Assembly: GCF_002217925.1 (NCBI RefSeq)
Contig: NZ_BCMF01000011.1
Coordinates: 1-64,000, forward strand
Reading direction: 5' to 3'
Length of the DNA stretch: 64,000 nucleotides
Source: Secundilactobacillus mixtipabuli
Lineage (GTDB): Bacteria; Bacillota; Bacilli; Lactobacillales; Lactobacillaceae
Part shown: positions 25,597 through 32,630 of the stretch, piece by piece
Position numbering within the stretch: the stretch's first letter is position 1
Layout of the letters: each line of letters starts with the position of its first letter
The notes under the pieces: model-generated
The model's database searches: none
What the model saw: only the letters and a program-made list of their open reading frames with translations
Told to the model about the DNA's origin: nothing
Program-made: the position numbers and the translations under genes

Positions 25597-26589
25597 ATGG
25601 AAAAGCAGATCAGTATTATCATCCCAGTTAACAACGCACAGGAGAGCGATTTGGCAGTCCCGTTATCATCCATTAACAATCAGATCGGGGTGGATTTAGC
25701 CCAGATCGAAGTGATCTTGGTGGATAACGGCACGTACAAGCTGAAGCAGCCCAAACTACTGGAACTGTTTGCCAATATTGAAATGACCTACCTCAAAACG
25801 AATCAAGCTTTGGATTGGGTGGCAGCGTTGCAGTTTGGCTTGGGCCAGGCCACCGGCACATACGTGATGTTTATGGGGGTCAATGGCCAGTTGAACCAGA
25901 CCGATATTTTGCAGACCTTCCTGCGGCAGATGAAGGCGCATGCGGGAGCCGATGTCATTTCACCCTTACTGCTGGAACAGGCGTTTTCACCTGATCTGCA
26001 GTTTGATTATAAAGTTGGTCAAAACACGCGAACGGTTCGTGGCCGACTGTTTCGGCGAGGCTTTCTCAGTGAACAACAGATTAATTTCCCCGTTGGCGTA
26101 CCTGAACACGCGGAAGAATATTTCTGCAACCTCGTTCATCTATTTGCTAACGAAGATGTGGCGGTCAACGAAATCGGCTACACCAAGTTCACGAACCGTC
26201 ACTTGCCAGCCGGTGTCTTAGCTGGTTTCAAGCGGCCGGTAGACCCGCAATGGCTGACCATGAAGGAACAATATTTTGAGAAGCTCAAGAACTTGAATCA
26301 GCAGACCTACGCGAATGAATTTGCCCGCTTCGTGGTTCGTTTCTACAGCCAGATCAAACAGCTGCCAGAAACGGCTAAGGGAACCATGCAGCAGCTGATG
26401 CAGTCACTAGTGGGGAAGAACGCGCTGACTTGGGGGTACGTCCTTGGGTTTATCGGTGATTTGAAGCGTCAAGACCAGTCACCAAAGGCACCCTGGAACG
26501 CTGAGACCGCTCAGTTCAATCAGTATCTAGAAGGCTTCACGGTTTATTTGAAACAGTTGGGCTTTTCCTTTAACGTCGCGCAAAATTAA
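25597..26589 (+). CDS. family 2 glycosyltransferase-like protein lacking the DxD motif
   Basis: 330 residues with TTTAGGAGG upstream. The GT-A fold start is standard (ISIIIPVNNAQ, then IEVILVDNG), and spacing to the nucleotide-sugar motif is conserved. However, where family 2 enzymes have D-x-DD after YxMF, this protein has MFMGVNGQLN (residues 91-100). Metal and donor binding should therefore be lost or changed. Its neighbour 14 bases downstream has the intact motif at the same position and is a clear paralogue (SSINNQ-G-D in both). The most likely role is a non-catalytic or acceptor-binding partner in glycosylation of the giant Ser/Thr-rich adhesin. Cytoplasmic; no membrane segment. Confidence 0.7.
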   Translation: MEKQISIIIPVNNAQESDLAVPLSSINNQIGVDLAQIEVILVDNGTYKLKQPKLLELFANIEMTYLKTNQALDWVAALQFGLGQATGTYVMFMGVNGQLNQTDILQTFLRQMKAHAGADVISPLLLEQAFSPDLQFDYKVGQNTRTVRGRLFRRGFLSEQQINFPVGVPEHAEEYFCNLVHLFANEDVAVNEIGYTKFTNRHLPAGVLAGFKRPVDPQWLTMKEQYFEKLKNLNQQTYANEFARFVVRFYSQIKQLPETAKGTMQQLMQSLVGKNALTWGYVLGFIGDLKRQDQSPKAPWNAETAQFNQYLEGFTVYLKQLGFSFNVAQN

Positions 26590-26603
26590 GGGGGATATGG
26601 GCG

Positions 26604-27569
26604 ATGAGTAAGCTAGTATCAATTATTATTCCGTATCACAACGAGACGTTAAACCAGCTCAGACGGGTACTGTCGTCGATTAACAACCAAACGGGGATCG
26701 ATTTTACCCAGGTAGAAGTCATCCTTATTGGTGATGGGGCTGAAGCCATCGATGGGGACGCGCTGTTTGAGGAATTTGAAAACTTAGATGCCCGCTATTA
26801 CGGCTATGAAGACAGCCTAGGTGCTGGCGTGGCTCGGCAGGTCGGTATGGACATATCTAGTGGGGATTACTATATGTTCGTGGACGCCGACGATGAGCTG
26901 CAAAATACCCAAGCGCTGTGGTCGTTCTTCAACGCAGTCAAAGCGGGGGACCACCAAGTCATCATCGCCCGCTACGTGGAGGAGATCCGCGATGCTGACG
27001 GCACGTACCAGTACGTCACTCATCCTGAGCATAATTGGCAGACGGTTGCTGCTAAATGGTTTAACCGGAAGTATATTGCAAGCCTGTCGCTCACGTGGCG
27101 GGAAGATCTGCAATTCAATGAAGACACCTACTTTGTGGGGCTGGCGTGTGCCATGGCCACCGATATTTCCTATCTGGATCAAGTGGTCTATATCTGGTTG
27201 TGGCACGAGGATGCCATTAAACGGGCGCTTGCTGGTCAGCTTGATCAGTGGGTCGAAGTTAACCGTTATCTGTTAGAGAAGATTCGTGATCAGCGGCCTG
27301 AACAGCTGGTGCCTCGCGCGGTGGCGTATTTCGCAGATATTTACTTACGCGCACAACGCTTTCCTGCAGCGGACCAGGACACTTTCCAGCGGGAACACGC
27401 CCGGTTAGTTCGGGAGTTTGCCAGCATCTGGCCCAACGTCAGTGCTTTGGTGGGGAATCAAATCGATCATTTACTCGCCACTGAACCAGCCTATAAGGGA
27501 TTGACGAAAGCCAGTCTGATGGCCTTCTTGGTGGATCAGATCAAGCTCTTGCAAGTGGCGGCGAAGTGA
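26604..27569 (+). CDS. family 2 glycosyltransferase
   Basis: 321 residues, GGGGGATA upstream. The GT-A features are complete: VSIIIPYHNE at 5-14, VEVILIGDG at 37-45, YYMFVDADDEL at 89-99 with the DxD metal motif at 94-97, and FNEDTYFVG further on, containing the usual acidic residues of the catalytic region. No membrane helix, so it is a soluble cytoplasmic enzyme. It is a tandem paralogue of the preceding DxD-less gene and is followed by a terminator, so the two end an operon that starts with or after the adhesin. The sugar transferred cannot be told. Confidence 0.8.
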   Translation: MSKLVSIIIPYHNETLNQLRRVLSSINNQTGIDFTQVEVILIGDGAEAIDGDALFEEFENLDARYYGYEDSLGAGVARQVGMDISSGDYYMFVDADDELQNTQALWSFFNAVKAGDHQVIIARYVEEIRDADGTYQYVTHPEHNWQTVAAKWFNRKYIASLSLTWREDLQFNEDTYFVGLACAMATDISYLDQVVYIWLWHEDAIKRALAGQLDQWVEVNRYLLEKIRDQRPEQLVPRAVAYFADIYLRAQRFPAADQDTFQREHARLVREFASIWPNVSALVGNQIDHLLATEPAYKGLTKASLMAFLVDQIKLLQVAAK

Positions 27570-27604
27570 TCAGACAGTAACTAACGCTTTATATTCAGCC
27601 GGCG

Positions 27605-27633
27605 AAAAAACGATTATCTTTAATCGCTTTTTT
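27605..27633 (+). terminator. terminator after the glycosyltransferase pair
   Basis: AAAAA-CGATTA with TAATCG-CTTTTTT. Confidence 0.75.
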
Positions 27634-27702
27634 GTTCTGGAGAGGATCTGCTGCCAATAACACCAGACCCGTTCATTACTATCTTGAGGGGACTTGATTG
27701 GC

Positions 27703-28170
27703 ATGAGTAAAGTGATTAATATGGTAAATCAAAAATTTGGTCGGTTGTTAGTGGTTAGCCGGGCTTACGACAAGGGGGCGAATGGTAACGCTCGTTGGAA
27801 CTGTGTGTGCGATTGCGGTAAACACATTGTCGCGGATGGCTATTCCCTGCGCCACGGCATTACTCGAAGTTGCGGCTGCTTACGGCGGGAAATGTCCAGT
27901 CAAGCCGCAAAGTGTAATGAAGCCTTTGTGGCCAATCAGGGCAATCCTATGTACAACGAAGATGGCATTGCCTATTCCAGCTTGTATAAGGGGAAGCGGA
28001 ATCGAACGGGCGTGATCGGCGTATCATTTGACAACAACGCTCAGCGGTTCGTCGCCCGGCTCATGTTTCATGGTAGATACGTGCTGAATCATATGACGCC
28101 TGACTTTGAAGAAGCGGTGCGGTTGCGTAAGGAAGCTGAAGAGCGGTACTTTAAGCATCCGGTGAAGTAG
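27703..28170 (+). CDS. AP2-domain protein with zinc-ribbon-like N-terminus
   Basis: 155 residues from the ATG at 27703, ten bases after GAGGGGA; a TTG at 27694 is too close. The N-terminal part has cysteines spaced like a small zinc site (WNCVCDCGKHIV...TRSCGCLRRE). The C-terminal part RTGVIGVSFDNNAQRFVARL, then FEEAVRLRKEAEERYF, is the pattern of AP2/ERF-like DNA-binding modules found in phage proteins and HNH homing endonucleases. No HNH nuclease motif is visible here, so it is either a free-standing DNA-binding protein or what is left of a homing-type gene. Probably of mobile origin. Confidence 0.65.
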   Translation: MSKVINMVNQKFGRLLVVSRAYDKGANGNARWNCVCDCGKHIVADGYSLRHGITRSCGCLRREMSSQAAKCNEAFVANQGNPMYNEDGIAYSSLYKGKRNRTGVIGVSFDNNAQRFVARLMFHGRYVLNHMTPDFEEAVRLRKEAEERYFKHPVK

Positions 28171-28181
28171 CATGTGGCTGC

Positions 28182-28280
28182 TTGCTGTAGCTGGGAAAGA
28201 TGATATAATTAGTAGTGTAAAAGATGGAACACTGTGAACACCAAGAGCCTTAGCAGATGCGACTGCTAAGGCTCTTTTTT
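28182..28280 (+). ncRNA. Fst-type antisense RNA, copy 1 (no toxin beside it)
   Basis: Promoter TTGCTG (28182) - 16 bp - TGATATAAT, transcript of about 65 bases, and terminator AGAGCCTTAGCAG/CTGCTAAGGCTCT with T6 (28244-28280). Promoter and terminator match the copies at 32096 and 35800. The middle, which defines target pairing, is diverged. The neighbouring sequence where a convergent toxin should lie holds none, so this copy is orphaned. Confidence 0.65.
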
Positions 28281-28345
28281 ACGCTAAAAGCGGGTGCTAA
28301 ACATTTAGTGGATTTCAATCAGTAAGCTACAAAAATACCACGCCT

Positions 28346-28458
28346 CATGATATAATCAAGACGTGGTAGAAGTAGAACAGTGACTTCTCCAAGTTGCTAC
28401 AACAATTTAAAAGATCTAAAAAGTCGCCGAACCGGTCAAAGTTATGGGCGGCTTTTTA
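28346..28458 (+). ncRNA. second-family antisense-like RNA, copy A
   Basis: Extended -10 TGATATAAT (28348-28356), then an RNA of about 95 bases with an internal AGAAGT/ACTTCT hairpin and a terminator TAAAAAGTCGCC/GGCGGCTTTTTA (28417-28458). A near-copy lies at 32506-32609. It converges on a candidate membrane peptide on the opposite strand whose end overlaps this terminator, a type I toxin-antitoxin layout. Confidence 0.55.
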
Positions 28459-28573
28459 GCGTCTTTAGAAATTTCCTGATGGCTTTCACCAATCGGGTTG
28501 CCTGTTTGACTAGTAGCGTTGCACAGGTGCAGACCCACACAGCTTTCAAGAAAAACAGGCCAATCTCTATCAA
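28442..28573 (-). CDS. candidate type I membrane toxin (43 residues)
   Basis: From a TTG at 28573 the frame reads MIEIGLFFLKAVWVCTCATL, then LVKQATRLVKAIRKF, then LKTLKSRP-stop: one hydrophobic helix and a strongly basic tail, the usual build of type I toxins. AGGAAG lies about nine bases upstream. An overlapping frame from 28646 has a better ribosome-binding site (GAGAGGTGG) and a plausible N-terminus (MTIMTRTERIGSLL...) but shifts frame before FFLKAV, so the gene may alternatively be a frameshifted longer form. Only the last codons (KFLKTLKSRP) recur at the second copy near 32615. Confidence 0.45.
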   Translation of the reverse strand: MIEIGLFFLKAVWVCTCATLLVKQATRLVKAIRKFLKTLKSRP

Positions 28574-28686
28574 CCAACAAACTTCCTATCCGTTCAGTCC
28601 TCGTCATGATCGTCATGGCACCACCTCTCGATTTTTCGTTTGTCACCGTCCCATATTCTACAAATATTATTCTATCATAGATAAAC

Positions 28687-28789
28687 TTGACTTTTACAAT
28701 TTATTGGTTAAAAGAGGGATGAGGTGGGTAAGTTCATTTAAATTAGATGCCAAGGAACCGTCGAGCATACGTCTTGACGTTTTTTTTTG
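28687..28789 (+). ncRNA. possible small RNA
   Basis: TTGACT (28687) - 16 bp - TAAAAG could start a transcript that ends at the hairpin CGTCGA/TTGACG with T9 (28756-28789). A short frame from 28719 (MRWVSSFKLDAKEPSS...) runs through the terminator and is not convincing. Confidence 0.3.
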
Positions 28790-28879
28790 TTGTATAGAAA
28801 AGATTAGCAAGTGTTGATTTAGTTTGCGGAAAGGCTTGAATCCGAGGTAAATTTCTGGTAGGATTTAGTCAATGAAGTA

Positions 28880-28893
28880 CGAACATATGTTCT
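28880..28893 (+). promoter_or_regulatory. LexA (SOS) box of the yolD-umuC operon
   Basis: CGAACATATGTTCT matches the Gram-positive SOS box CGAAC-N4-GTTC. It overlaps a possible -10 (TATATG, 28893-28898) and lies 23 bases upstream of the first start codon, so LexA would block the promoter directly. Confidence 0.75.
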
Positions 28894-28915
28894 ATATGAG
28901 ATTTGGGATGAGAAA

Positions 28916-29233
28916 ATGTTAGCAGAAACTAAGGCGTTAAAGACCCAGTACGACCATTACTTCTTGCGTGAATACCGTTTTCGGTACTGGTTGTTAGTTG
29001 TCGATAACCATTTCTTCGATCGCTACTATTTCTTCCTTGAAAAACAAAAGCAGGGTACTCAGCTCCTGCACTCACACGAGCTATTGGCGCTGGAACATGA
29101 TCCGGAAAAGTACCAGCGGGTTTTGGCAGAGTTGAAACAGTTCTCAAAGTTACGGATTCAGTATCGCAACACGCATCAGCTGGTGCACCCAACTAAAGAC
29201 ATTAAAAACGACCGTGTTCACGGACACGGTTAA
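28916..29233 (+). CDS. SOS-operon protein of unknown function
   Basis: 105 residues rich in aromatic and charged residues (HYFLREYRFRYWLLVVDNHF, then DRYYFFLEKQKQ). No signal peptide, membrane helix or named domain is recognised. It is the first gene of a LexA-controlled unit, 19 bases before the YolD-like gene. A role in damage tolerance alongside the polymerase is inferred from position only. Confidence 0.55.
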   Translation: MLAETKALKTQYDHYFLREYRFRYWLLVVDNHFFDRYYFFLEKQKQGTQLLHSHELLALEHDPEKYQRVLAELKQFSKLRIQYRNTHQLVHPTKDIKNDRVHGHG

Positions 29234-29252
29234 GCGAGAAAGGGTGGTAAAT

Positions 29253-29621
29253 ATGATTAGAGAGGTTGCAAAAGAAAACTGGTTATACCACGACCGAGGC
29301 ATGATGAAATGGATGGGCTTTTTCATGTCGGACCACACCGTTTATATGGATCAGCAAAAGGGCAAAGAGGCGGCTGAGCGACCGTTACCCCAGATGGCTA
29401 GTGCAAGCATCGATCGGTTGCTGCAGCAAAGCTGGCAAAAAACGACGCCGCTGAGTTTGCAGGTAGACCGCGGTGATCATTATCAGACTGTCGAGGGCAT
29501 TGTGATTGGCTACGAACAGGCCTTGGTGTATTTACAGGGCGACAGCGGCCTGATGACGCTTCGGTTTGCTCATATTCGCCACGTTACGTTAAAGAAAGCA
29601 GAGAAGTGGTGGTCGGCATGA
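29253..29621 (+). CDS. YolD-like protein
   Basis: 122 residues from the ATG at 29253, preceded by AAGGGTGG. The hallmark DRGMMKWMGFFMSDHTVYM near residues 14-32 is the YolD signature. The C-terminal half forms beta strands (VEGIVIGYEQALVYLQGDSG). YolD-like proteins are regularly encoded next to Y-family polymerases such as UvrX/UmuC and are SOS-induced. Its stop overlaps the start of the polymerase gene (ATGA), so the two are translationally coupled. Confidence 0.75.
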   Translation: MIREVAKENWLYHDRGMMKWMGFFMSDHTVYMDQQKGKEAAERPLPQMASASIDRLLQQSWQKTTPLSLQVDRGDHYQTVEGIVIGYEQALVYLQGDSGLMTLRFAHIRHVTLKKAEKWWSA

Positions 29622-30910
29622 GCGATCCACTATCAGATCCCAGCCGGCTGCCGGTACACGATATCATGTGTATTGATTGTAAGTCGTTCTACGCGTCGAC
29701 GGAGGCCATTAAGCGGGCGGAATACCCGACTTCGGCAAAAATTGCGGTGCTGTCCAGAGAAGAATCCAGTGGCGGGCTGATTTTGGCAGCGAGTCCTTAC
29801 AGTAAGCAGAATTATGGTGTAAAGCTGGGGACACGGCGCTTTGAACTACGTGATGATATGGACTTGAAGCTGGTAGAGCCGCACATGAAGGATTACATCA
29901 AGCTCAATTACCGGATCAACCAGATATACCGTCAGTTTACGGATGATGCGCACTGGTTTCCGTATTCGATTGATGAGTCCTTTATCGACGTCAGCGGCAG
30001 TCACCAGCTGTTTGGCAATAATCAGCAAATTGCCCGGCAGATTCAAAAACGGGTGTTTGATCAGACTGGCATTATCACCACGGTGGGCATCGGCCAGAAT
30101 CCGTTATTGGCAAAATTAGCTTTAGATAACGCGGCTAAGGAGCAGGCACCTTGGATCGCCGAATGGACGTATGACCAGGTACCGCAGACTATTTGGCAGA
30201 TCCCCAAAATAACGGCTATGTGGGGTATTGGTCATCGAACGGCTAAAAGTTTGGCTTTGATGGGGATATACTCAGTGGCTGATCTGGCTCACGCTGAATT
30301 AAAACAGCTCAAAAAACACTTTGGTGTGCTGGGTGAACAGCTGTATTACGACGCGTGGGGCATCGATTATTCAACCTTAACTAAACGCTATGTACCGCGA
30401 GCTGCCAGTAAAGGTTACGGCAATTCACAAATTCTGATGCGGGACTATATTAAGCCTGTTGATTTGCAAGTCGTACTAGAAGAGGTCACTGACCAAGTGG
30501 CGACGCGGTTGCGAAATAACCACGTCGTTACTGAGCTAATCAGTTTGCATATTGGCTTTGCGGATGTAGATAAAAGCAACCGCACTCATTTTTCAGCACA
30601 AATGCACGTAGAAGCGACCAACGACACGAAACAGCTGACCTCAGCGATTTGGTATTTACTCAGTACCAAGTGGGATGGCAGTCCCGTGCGACAAGTTGGC
30701 GTTAGATGTGCCAAAATCTCTACTCAGCGGATGACGCAGTTTTCACTATTTGAAGATCCGGAGGTTACCCTGCACCGTCAGCAGTTATCAATCACCATTG
30801 ACCGCATCCGCAAACGGTTTGGCTACAAGGCACTGGTGCGGGCCTCGTCTTTGACACCTGGTGGAACTGCAATTGAACGTTCTGGCTTGGTGGGCGGCCA
30901 CCATGCCTAA
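29618..30910 (+). CDS. umuC: Y-family DNA polymerase (UmuC/UvrX-type)
   Basis: 430 residues from the ATG overlapping the yolD stop. Catalytic motifs are intact: IMCIDCKSFYAS near residues 15-26 gives the first metal-binding aspartate, and YSIDESFIDVS gives the Asp-Glu pair. Helix-hairpin-helix (IWQIPKITAMWGIGHRTAKS) and little-finger regions follow, with no clear beta-clamp motif. It performs error-prone translesion synthesis. Regulated by the LexA box at 28880 as the third gene of the operon. A fragment of a second copy lies at 9133-9254. Confidence 0.9.
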   Translation: MSDPLSDPSRLPVHDIMCIDCKSFYASTEAIKRAEYPTSAKIAVLSREESSGGLILAASPYSKQNYGVKLGTRRFELRDDMDLKLVEPHMKDYIKLNYRINQIYRQFTDDAHWFPYSIDESFIDVSGSHQLFGNNQQIARQIQKRVFDQTGIITTVGIGQNPLLAKLALDNAAKEQAPWIAEWTYDQVPQTIWQIPKITAMWGIGHRTAKSLALMGIYSVADLAHAELKQLKKHFGVLGEQLYYDAWGIDYSTLTKRYVPRAASKGYGNSQILMRDYIKPVDLQVVLEEVTDQVATRLRNNHVVTELISLHIGFADVDKSNRTHFSAQMHVEATNDTKQLTSAIWYLLSTKWDGSPVRQVGVRCAKISTQRMTQFSLFEDPEVTLHRQQLSITIDRIRKRFGYKALVRASSLTPGGTAIERSGLVGGHHA

Positions 30911-30995
30911 TATATAGGAAGATTTAGATATAGCATGGCTGAATGACAGCCTTATTGCCAGCGACGATGCCCTAGGGTTCGCAAAAAGTTTGGGG

Positions 30996-31001
30996 TATAA
31001 T
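30996..31001 (+). promoter_or_regulatory. -10 box of the DMT transporter gene
   Basis: A perfect TATAAT 54 bases before the start. No good -35 is seen. Confidence 0.45.
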
Positions 31002-31054
31002 TATTAAGTACGTGAATTGGAAGAATAATATCAGATTGTAGGGCTGGCAAACAG

Positions 31055-31966
31055 ATGAAAGAAGTAAACAAACGGTCGTTAATTCTTGGAAGTATGGCTG
31101 CATTGGGTAGTGAAGGACTGTATGGGTTGAGCTATATTTTTACAAAACAAGCGACAAATCAGGCGAGTGTGTTAGCTTTGCTGGGGTGGCGCTTTGTGAT
31201 TGCCTTTGTGGTGATGAGCGGATTGATACTGGCTGGTTTCGTGCATATTGATTTGCGGGGTAAGGCGGTAAAACCACTTTTATTAGTCAGCCTATTTAAC
31301 CCCGTGCTATATTTTGTTGGTGAAACGGTTGGCATCAGTCATACAACTGCTTCGGAAAGTGGTGTCTTCTTAGCTTGCATCCCGGTGGCAAGCTTACTGG
31401 CATCAACTTTGATTTTACATAGGCGTCCGAGCCGCCAACAAGTGATCGGCATTTTGATGACGTTGGTCGGTGTCATCATCACGGTGGTGGCTGTCGGAAC
31501 GCAGACCAGCCTGTCAGTAGTGGGATATTTGTCCCTCTTACTGGCCGTTGGTACATACGCACTTTACAGTGTGTTTGTGGAGAAAGCCACGGACTATACG
31601 GGGATTGAAATTACCTATTTAATGTTAGTAGCGGGTGTGGTTGTCTTTAGTGCATTAGCCATTGGTGAAGCCGCGGGTCAAGGCAACATTGGTACTTTAC
31701 TGCGTTTGCCGGTGGTCAATATGAAGTTCTTGGCGGCAGTATTATACCAAGGTATTGGCAGCTCAGTGGTCGCACTGTTCTTAGCCAATTTTGCGATTTC
31801 AAAAATTGGGGTCAATCAGACGTCATCGTTCATTGGTATTTCAACGGTTGTTTCAATCGTTGCGGGGATGGTTATTCTGGGTGAACAGTTCAATGGCTAT
31901 CAATTTTTAGGCGCCACTATTATTATTTTGGGTGTTTACGTGGCGAATATGACATTCGATTTGTGA
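31055..31966 (+). CDS. DMT/EamA-family transporter
   Basis: 303 residues with about ten hydrophobic helices in two five-helix halves, the layout of EamA exporters: N-terminal half with GLSYIFTKQA and LALLGWRFVIAF, C-terminal half with YLMLVAGVVVF and QTSSFIGISTVVSIVAGMVI, then LGEQFNGYQFLGATIIILGV. It lies in the cytoplasmic membrane and probably exports amino acids or other small metabolites; the substrate is unknown. Stands alone between the umuC operon and the type I toxin-antitoxin locus. Confidence 0.8.
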   Translation: MKEVNKRSLILGSMAALGSEGLYGLSYIFTKQATNQASVLALLGWRFVIAFVVMSGLILAGFVHIDLRGKAVKPLLLVSLFNPVLYFVGETVGISHTTASESGVFLACIPVASLLASTLILHRRPSRQQVIGILMTLVGVIITVVAVGTQTSLSVVGYLSLLLAVGTYALYSVFVEKATDYTGIEITYLMLVAGVVVFSALAIGEAAGQGNIGTLLRLPVVNMKFLAAVLYQGIGSSVVALFLANFAISKIGVNQTSSFIGISTVVSIVAGMVILGEQFNGYQFLGATIIILGVYVANMTFDL

Positions 31967-32095
31967 AAAATTCGATCGTGATTTTTGGGTGACGGTTATG
32001 GTAAGGATAAGCACTAAAGTAGGTAGTAATCTTCAATTGTTGGGATTGGTTAAAGCTAAACAGTCAGTGGATGGTACAAGTTGAGTTATGCTTGC

Positions 32096-32194
32096 TTGCT
32101 ATAGCGGAGAAAGATGATATAATAATAGGTGTAAAAAGCTGAACAACGTGTACACCAATAGCCTTAGCAGTTGCACCTGCTAAGGCTATTTTTT
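32096..32194 (+). ncRNA. Fst-type antisense RNA, copy 2 (partner of the intact toxin)
   Basis: TTGCTA (32096-32101) - 16 bp - TATAAT (32118-32123), with extended TGA before the -10. Terminator AGCCTTAGCAG/CTGCTAAGGCT with T6 (32158-32194). The transcript carries AGCTGAACAACGTGTACACC (32137-32156), matching 18 of 20 bases of the plus-strand sequence over the toxin start (32311-32330). The RNA can therefore pair with the ribosome-binding site of the convergent toxin mRNA, as in par/fst. Confidence 0.75.
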
Positions 32195-32233
32195 ACGCTA
32201 AAAAGCGGGTGGGTTAGCTTGTTGCCTAAAGCT

Positions 32234-32323
32234 TTACTTGTGGTGTCTACGATCTAACCAATCCGCAAACCAAATAGAAATGATTGAAACCACAAGGGGT
32301 GCTACTAGAAAGCTGAACAACAT
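32234..32323 (-). CDS. Fst/Ldr-family type I toxin (29 residues)
   Basis: ATG at 32323 with GGAGGTGA immediately upstream. The peptide begins MLFSFLVAPLVVSIISIWFA, a single membrane helix containing the conserved proline of Fst toxins, and ends with DWLDRRHHK, the charged Fst-like tail. Fst peptides insert in the membrane and cause nucleoid condensation and death when unregulated. The gene converges on the antisense RNA at 32096-32194. A possible -10 (TACAAT) lies at 32368-32373 on this strand. Too short for usual gene callers. Confidence 0.8.
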   Translation of the reverse strand: MLFSFLVAPLVVSIISIWFADWLDRRHHK

Positions 32324-32505
32324 GTTCACCTCCCAACAGTTGCTGTGTAGGGTAGGCAACATTTAAAATTGTATCATGCGAAGCCTGGTTTACCTACAAT
32401 TTATAAGGGTTTTGCGAAAGTGGGACATTATCGAAAAGTGTCCTAAACCGCGGCAAAACATCTAACAAATTTTAATCAGCAAAAATACCACGCCTCATGA
32501 TATAA

Positions 32506-32609
32506 TCAAGACGTGGTAGAAGTAGCACAGTGACTTCTCCGAGTTGTGACTAACTAAATAGCAACACTAAAAAGTCGCCAAACCCGTCAAAGTTTTGGGC
32601 GGCTTTTTA
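32506..32609 (+). ncRNA. second-family antisense-like RNA, copy B
   Basis: Promoter region and first 50 bases are almost identical to copy A at 28346 (extended -10 TGATATAAT at 32508-32516, AGAAGT/ACTTCT hairpin). The terminator stem TAAAAAGTCGCC/GGCGGCTTTTTA (32568-32609) is also conserved. The opposite strand retains only the last toxin codons (KFLKTLKSRPKL-stop). The rest of the toxin has been replaced by the araC gene. Confidence 0.55.
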
Positions 32610-32630
32610 ATGTCTTTAGAAATTTCGACG

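Noticed and set aside
31964-31987. Possible terminator after the DMT transporter (AAAAAT/ATTTTT)
   Set aside because: The stem is almost only A-T pairs with no GC core, so it is unlikely to terminate.
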